Positions 59,995-64,000 of a stretch of 64,000 nucleotides of DNA are shown in pieces; within the stretch, counting starts at the first letter, position 1, and every line of letters starts with the position of its first letter. Both the position numbers and the translations under genes were made by a program. Where the stretch lies: NCBI GenBank assembly GCA_050295975.1, contig JBNKQR010000006.1, forward strand, positions 10,938-74,937, read 5' to 3'. This stretch comes from JAPHTQ01 sp050295975 (GTDB taxonomy: Bacteria; Pseudomonadota; Gammaproteobacteria; Thiohalomonadales; Thiohalomonadaceae). A model generated the notes under the pieces. The model worked only from the letters and a program-made list of their open reading frames with translations. It did not search any database and was not told the origin of the DNA.

Positions 59995-61266
59995 CTAGTA
60001 AACCTTGTCGATGACAATTTCGATCGTTTTGTCATCACCTACCTGCACACCTTCCACTTCACCAATCAGGTCACCCTTCTCGGCGATGGCATTGCCGGAG
60101 TGAGAGACCCGCGCACCGACCTTAACCGTAGCAAAGTTGGCCAGGGTGGCGTTGGGCATCACCGCGGAGGATTCGTCCAGGGTGATCTGCAACGGCAGTT
60201 CCGCAGCACCACGACGAGCAGCGGCTAGCGGGAAGCGTGGTCCGTTTTGTGCCTTGGCGTAGATAAAGACCGAGTCGCCGGGTTGCAGCTGTTGCTTTAG
60301 TGCAGGGGCGAGGGTGATCTTCAGGGTTACGCGGGCATTGCCCGTGGCAGCACTATTTGTGGCTGGCTGGTTCTTCTGGGCGATCATCTCCGGCGGGGAG
60401 ACCCCGGCCATGGCAGAGACGCGTTTGATCTGATCTGCCAGTGCCTGCTGCTCACCCGGTTCGTTGGCCAGCATCGGGTAGAGTTTTTTCCATAGGCCCA
60501 GCGCCTCCATGAAATTGCCTTTCTCTTCGGCGACGATACCGGAGAGCCACAGTGCCATGGTGTTGTTGGGGTCGACCGCCAGGGCCTGGGCGACCAGCTC
60601 TGCAGGGCGACCGCTGACGCGGCCCTGCTGCTGCATCGCGATGGCATCAGCCAGCGCCAGCATCACAACCGGGTCCTTACCTTGAGTAAGCTGATTGGCA
60701 CGCTCGTAGGCCTTGGTGGCACCAGCGAAGTTTCTGAGCGATGAGTAGGTGCGGCCTAGCAGGTACCAGCCTTCGGCGTCGTCCGGGCTCTTCTCTTCCA
60801 GTCGTTGACGCAGTTGTTCGGCCATCTGGTCGAGGCTACCCATGCTGTGCTGTTTGTTACCCCCGTCACTCTTGGCGGTGACGGGTGCGTCGCGGGTGAT
60901 CATTTGCGGATCACCCAGTTGCAGGTAGAGGGTGATTGCCAGCAGTGGCAACACCACGCCTAGCCCTGCCAGAGTGAATTTGCCTAGCTTGGGATTGCCT
61001 GTGGTCTCCACGGGGGCATTGGTGACGCCCTCAATGTCCTGTAACAGCGCCTGCTCCAGCTCCAGCTTAGCTTTGGCATGCTCTTCAGGGCTTACCTGCC
61101 CTTCGGCCAGTTCGATAGCCAGCTCGGCCAGACGCTCTCTGGCGATGGCGATATTTTGTGCCTCACGGTCATTGGCGGCGAGTTTGCGTCCGCGCAGCAG
61201 GGTCGGGGCGAGAAGGGCGATGGCGGCGACGATCATCACCGCTGAGAAAATCCAGAATGTGGTCAT
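59995..61266 (-). CDS. ccmI: Cytochrome c maturation protein CcmI
   Basis: 423 residues. Two N-terminal membrane helices (about 1-20 and 95-115, with a Leu-zipper-like loop between) are followed by a TPR domain (about 140-290, with EGWYLLGRTYSSLRNFAGATKAYERA in part) and a C-terminal beta domain. CcmI chaperones apocytochrome c to the CcmFH ligase. It starts 3 bases after ccmH ends. Last gene of the minus-strand ccm run. Confidence 0.95.
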   Translation of the reverse strand: MTTFWIFSAVMIVAAIALLAPTLLRGRKLAANDREAQNIAIARERLAELAIELAEGQVSPEEHAKAKLELEQALLQDIEGVTNAPVETTGNPKLGKFTLAGLGVVLPLLAITLYLQLGDPQMITRDAPVTAKSDGGNKQHSMGSLDQMAEQLRQRLEEKSPDDAEGWYLLGRTYSSLRNFAGATKAYERANQLTQGKDPVVMLALADAIAMQQQGRVSGRPAELVAQALAVDPNNTMALWLSGIVAEEKGNFMEALGLWKKLYPMLANEPGEQQALADQIKRVSAMAGVSPPEMIAQKNQPATNSAATGNARVTLKITLAPALKQQLQPGDSVFIYAKAQNGPRFPLAAARRGAAELPLQITLDESSAVMPNATLANFATVKVGARVSHSGNAIAEKGDLIGEVEGVQVGDDKTIEIVIDKVY

Positions 61267-61269
61267 TAC

Positions 61270-61728
61270 TTAGTCTTCCTTCGTCTGTCCGAGCAGTTTT
61301 TCTGCGCGTGCCTGTTGTTCTGCACTTAGTTCAGGTTCCACGGTGGCGTTACGGCGGCGGATAAAGGTGACGATGAAGCCAACGCCACCGAGCAGAATAA
61401 TGAACGGGCCGATCCAGAGCAGTAGAGTGGATGTTTCGAACGGTGGTCGGTAGAGCACGAAATCGCCGTAGCGCTCTACCATGTAGGCGACGATCTCCTC
61501 ATTGCTCTTACCTTCCTGAATCATCTTGTAGGCCTGGTCACGCAGGTCCTGCGCTAGTTCGGCGTTGGAGGCGGCGATGTTCTGATTTTGGCACACCAGG
61601 CAGCGCAGCTCTTCGGTGAGTACCTTGAAACGTGCTTCATCCTCTGGGGTGGCGAAGGTGTGGGTTTCAATGCGGGCGAACAGGGCGCTGCTGAACAATA
61701 GCAGGGCAATGGCTAACCAGCGGCTCAT
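61270..61728 (-). CDS. ccmH: Cytochrome c maturation protein CcmH
   Basis: 152 residues, the short form that needs a separate CcmI. Signal peptide about 1-18, then the apocytochrome-reducing motif LRCLVCQNQNIAASNAELA near 36. A membrane helix near 105-125 follows VERYGDFVLYRPPF. It reduces the CxxCH cysteines of apocytochrome before haem ligation. It overlaps the ccmG gene by four bases (ATGA). Confidence 0.96.
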   Translation of the reverse strand: MSRWLAIALLLFSSALFARIETHTFATPEDEARFKVLTEELRCLVCQNQNIAASNAELAQDLRDQAYKMIQEGKSNEEIVAYMVERYGDFVLYRPPFETSTLLLWIGPFIILLGGVGFIVTFIRRRNATVEPELSAEQQARAEKLLGQTKED

Positions 61729-62267
61729 GAGTTCTCTCCCTTCAATTTTTGCACCAGTGGCAGAATGGTCTTCTGCAGTGCTTCCTCGGTGATTGGGCCG
61801 ATCTGTTTGTAGCGAATGGTGCCCTTCTTATCGATGACGAAGGACTCCGGCACGCCGTAGACGCCCCAGTCGAGTCCAGCGCGGCCATGCAGGTCGGAGA
61901 CCGAAACAAGGAAGGGGTTGCCCAACTGCCCCAGCCAGCCGATAGCATCGCGGGCCTCGTCCTTGTAGTTAAGGCCGACGATGGGTAACACCTTTTGCGC
62001 TGCCAGTCGGTTCACCAGCTGGTGCTCCGCACGGCAGGCGGTACACCAGGAGGCCCAGACGTTGAGGATCCATACCTGGCCCAACATATCCTTCGGTGCG
62101 AAGGTGGCCGCCGAATTTTGCAGAACCGGTAGCTCGAAGGCCGGGGCCGGTTTGTCGATCAGCGGTGAGGGTACCTCCCTCGGGTCGAGGGAGAGGCCAA
62201 GAGCAAGAAACACCACCATCACCGCAAACAGAGAGAAGGGGATCAGGAAACGCAGTTTAATCTTCAT
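61725..62267 (-). CDS. ccmG: Thiol:disulfide interchange protein CcmG/DsbE
   Basis: 180 residues. One N-terminal membrane anchor (about 5-25) and a periplasmic thioredoxin fold. Active site NVWASWCTACRAEHQLV near 69, cis-Pro loop GVYGVPESFVID near 135. It keeps the CcmH or apocytochrome cysteines reduced. It overlaps both ccmF and ccmH by four bases. This is the dedicated Ccm thioredoxin, unlike the TlpA-like protein at 41794. Confidence 0.96.
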   Translation of the reverse strand: MKIKLRFLIPFSLFAVMVVFLALGLSLDPREVPSPLIDKPAPAFELPVLQNSAATFAPKDMLGQVWILNVWASWCTACRAEHQLVNRLAAQKVLPIVGLNYKDEARDAIGWLGQLGNPFLVSVSDLHGRAGLDWGVYGVPESFVIDKKGTIRYKQIGPITEEALQKTILPLVQKLKGENS

Positions 62268-64000
62268 GAGTTCAGCTCCCTCGCCTTGCGTGCCAGACGG
62301 AAGTAGCGGCGATCACTGGCGGCGAGCAGGCCGCCCAGCGCCATCAACAGACCACCCAGCCAGACCCAGCGCAGGAACGGTTTGTGGTAGAGACGCAGGC
62401 TCCAGGCACCGGCCTCACCCAGCGGCTCGCCGAGGGCGACGAAGAGGTCGCGGAACAGGCCGCCGTCGATGCCCGCTTCGGTCATCGGCATACCGGTTTT
62501 GTAGTTGCGCTTCTCCGGGTGCATTACGGCGACGGGGCTGTCGCCGGAGGAAACGCTCACTTCGCCTCGATAGCCCTGGTAGTTGGGGCCGACAAAGCGC
62601 ATTGCGCCGTTGAAGGTAAAGTTGTAACCACCCATCTCGTAGCTCTGGCCTGGATCGAGGCGGATATCCTTTTCGGTGCTGTAAATAGAGGTTAGGCTGA
62701 TCCCGGCGACGAACACGGCGATGCCAAGGTGACCGAATACCATTCCCAGGCGTCCACGGGAGGCGCCCTTGAACAGGTCTGCGGGGTTCTTCTGCTCCTT
62801 GACCCAGGTGAGGGTGGCGAGCAGGACCCAGAAGGCCAGTACCGAGCCAATCACCGCACCCCAGCGGAATTCCGGGGCAAAGGCGAGAACAGACACCACA
62901 CCCAGAACAAGGCTGGCTGCCAGTGGTAAACGTAGCTTCTGCCACAGCTCTTTCGGTTCACTCTTGCGCCAGTTGGCGAAGACGCCGATCCCCACCAGGA
63001 TCGCCAGCGGAATGGTTAGCGGCACGAAGACGTTGTCGAAGTAGGGCGGGCCAACCGAGATCTTGCCCACGCCAAGGGCGTCGAGGATCAGCGGGTAGAG
63101 GGTACCGAGCAGAATACTGACGGCGGTGACCACCAGCAGTACGTTGTTAAGCAGCAGGCCGGTCTCGCGGGAGACCAGATCAAAGTGGACCGTGGAGCGG
63201 ATCTCGCTGGCGCGCCAGGAGTAGAGCAGCAGTGAGCCGCCGACCACCACGCCAAGGAACAGCAGGATGAAGATACCGCGCTCCGGATCGGTGGCGAAGG
63301 CGTGTACCGAGGTTAGCACCCCGGAGCGGACAAGGAAGGTGCCGAGCAGGCTGAGGGAGAAGGCGAAGATCGCCAGTAGCACCGTCCACGCTTTAAAGGC
63401 GCCGCGTTTCTCGGTCACCGCCAGGGAGTGGAGCAGGGCGGTGCCCACCAGCCAGGGCATAAAGGAGGCGTTCTCTACCGGGTCCCAGAACCACCAGCCA
63501 CCCCAGCCAAGTTCGTAGTAGGCCCACCAGCTACCGAGAACGATACCCAGTGTCAGAAAGACCCAGGCGACATTGGTCCAGGGACGTGACCAGCGTGCCC
63601 AGGCGGCGTCGAGACGGCCACCCAGCATTGCCGCAATGGCAAAGGCGAAGGCGACGGAGAAGCCGACATAGCCCATGTAGAGCATCGGTGGGTGGATAGC
63701 GAGGCCAGGGTCCTGCAGCAGCGGGTTGAGTTCACGACCCTCCAGCGGCGGCATTGGCAGTCGCTCGAAGGGGTTGGAGGTCATCAGGATAAAGAGCATA
63801 AAGCCGGAGCCGACCATGCCCATTACGCCGATAACCCGCGCCACCATCGCCTCTGGAACACTACGGCTGAAGACGGCGACCGCCACGGTCCAGATGGAGA
63901 GGGAGAGCGCCCACAGTAGTAGTGAGCCCTCGTGAGCGCCCCAAACCCCAGAGATGAGGTAGATGGTCGGCAACTGGGTGTTGGAGTTGCTGGCCACGTA
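62264..64000 (-). CDS. ccmF: Cytochrome c haem lyase subunit CcmF, N-terminus beyond window
   Basis: About 578 residues are visible; the frame is still open at the right edge (reads YVASNSNTQLP), so the first part lies outside. It is a large polytopic membrane protein. The tryptophan-rich WWD haem-handling segment is ELGWGGWWFWDPVENASFMPW. Haem-ligand His residues are in nearby loops, for example GTALLHSLAV. CcmF ligates haem to apocytochromes together with CcmH and CcmI. It overlaps ccmG by four bases. ccmA-E are expected further right. Confidence 0.97.
   Translation of the reverse strand, partial: YVASNSNTQLPTIYLISGVWGAHEGSLLLWALSLSIWTVAVAVFSRSVPEAMVARVIGVMGMVGSGFMLFILMTSNPFERLPMPPLEGRELNPLLQDPGLAIHPPMLYMGYVGFSVAFAFAIAAMLGGRLDAAWARWSRPWTNVAWVFLTLGIVLGSWWAYYELGWGGWWFWDPVENASFMPWLVGTALLHSLAVTEKRGAFKAWTVLLAIFAFSLSLLGTFLVRSGVLTSVHAFATDPERGIFILLFLGVVVGGSLLLYSWRASEIRSTVHFDLVSRETGLLLNNVLLVVTAVSILLGTLYPLILDALGVGKISVGPPYFDNVFVPLTIPLAILVGIGVFANWRKSEPKELWQKLRLPLAASLVLGVVSVLAFAPEFRWGAVIGSVLAFWVLLATLTWVKEQKNPADLFKGASRGRLGMVFGHLGIAVFVAGISLTSIYSTEKDIRLDPGQSYEMGGYNFTFNGAMRFVGPNYQGYRGEVSVSSGDSPVAVMHPEKRNYKTGMPMTEAGIDGGLFRDLFVALGEPLGEAGAWSLRLYHKPFLRWVWLGGLLMALGGLLAASDRRYFRLARKARELNS

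Overview
The window reads as a chromosomal segment of a moderately GC-rich gammaproteobacterium. Gene content and order support this: an FmdB-type zinc-ribbon protein, a DUF502 protein and aspS; yebC-ruvCAB-tolQRAB-pal-cpoB-queE-queC; ilvBN-ilvC-pssA-leuA; udg-rimI-prfC; and ccmF-ccmG-ccmH-ccmI. A YeeE/YedE sulfur-compound transporter, cytochrome c', a b561 cytochrome and a full cytochrome c maturation cluster fit a respiring, possibly sulfur-metabolising bacterium related to purple or chemolithotrophic sulfur bacteria. That lineage is inference. No IS element, CRISPR array, rRNA or replication origin is visible. One undetermined base (n, 58572) lies in repetitive sequence, so this is probably a draft assembly.

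Layout. 1-6031 (minus strand): end of a PRPP-synthetase-like gene, an AMP/thymidine phosphorylase, a secreted M4 metalloprotease with an emfourin-like lipoprotein just upstream, then cytochrome b561 and cytochrome c'. 6301-9606: accessory stretch with a small six-Cys protein, an ene-reductase, a small membrane protein, and an AT-richer bicistron (L,D-transpeptidase-fold protein plus lipoprotein). The bicistron lies between a decayed 3' copy of an ABC transporter gene and the intact gene. 11552-16419: FmdB-like, DUF502, aspS, nadA and a membrane protein. 16768-20953: a Ser/Thr kinase with a CHASE2-like sensor, a PP2C phosphatase and two FHA proteins. 21037-30029: yebC, ruvCAB, the complete Tol-Pal operon and two queuosine genes. 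30059-31724: a MITE-like inverted repeat, the YedE transporter and tRNA-Lys(UUU). 31835-39972: uup, purMN, a DUF2066 protein, a CDP-alcohol phosphatidyltransferase, a PerM-like permease, hda, a DUF2069 protein and wrbA. 40123-46487: lipoproteins, YqhA, two thioredoxin-fold proteins, a TolC-like protein with an orphan adaptor, acylphosphatase, a lytic transglycosylase and a rhombosortase. 46491-58080: proS, a MIF homologue, a DUF4124 protein, branched-chain amino acid genes behind a Leu-rich leader peptide, pssA, leuA, udg, rimI and prfC. 58312-59787: a repeat lipoprotein. 59995-64000: the ccm cluster, with ccmF cut by the window edge.

The most interesting signals are: (i) an M4 protease, its likely emfourin inhibitor, a GlyGly-CTERM-like tail on the protease and, 42 kb away, a rhombosortase of the type that processes such tails; (ii) a possible Tlde1-like effector/immunity cassette inserted beside a displaced ABC-transporter 3' end; (iii) a kinase/phosphatase/FHA circuit lying between aspS and yebC-ruvC, with a strong Shine-Dalgarno selecting a TTG start; (iv) a Leu-codon-rich leader peptide and attenuator in front of ilvB, and competing hairpins in front of leuA.
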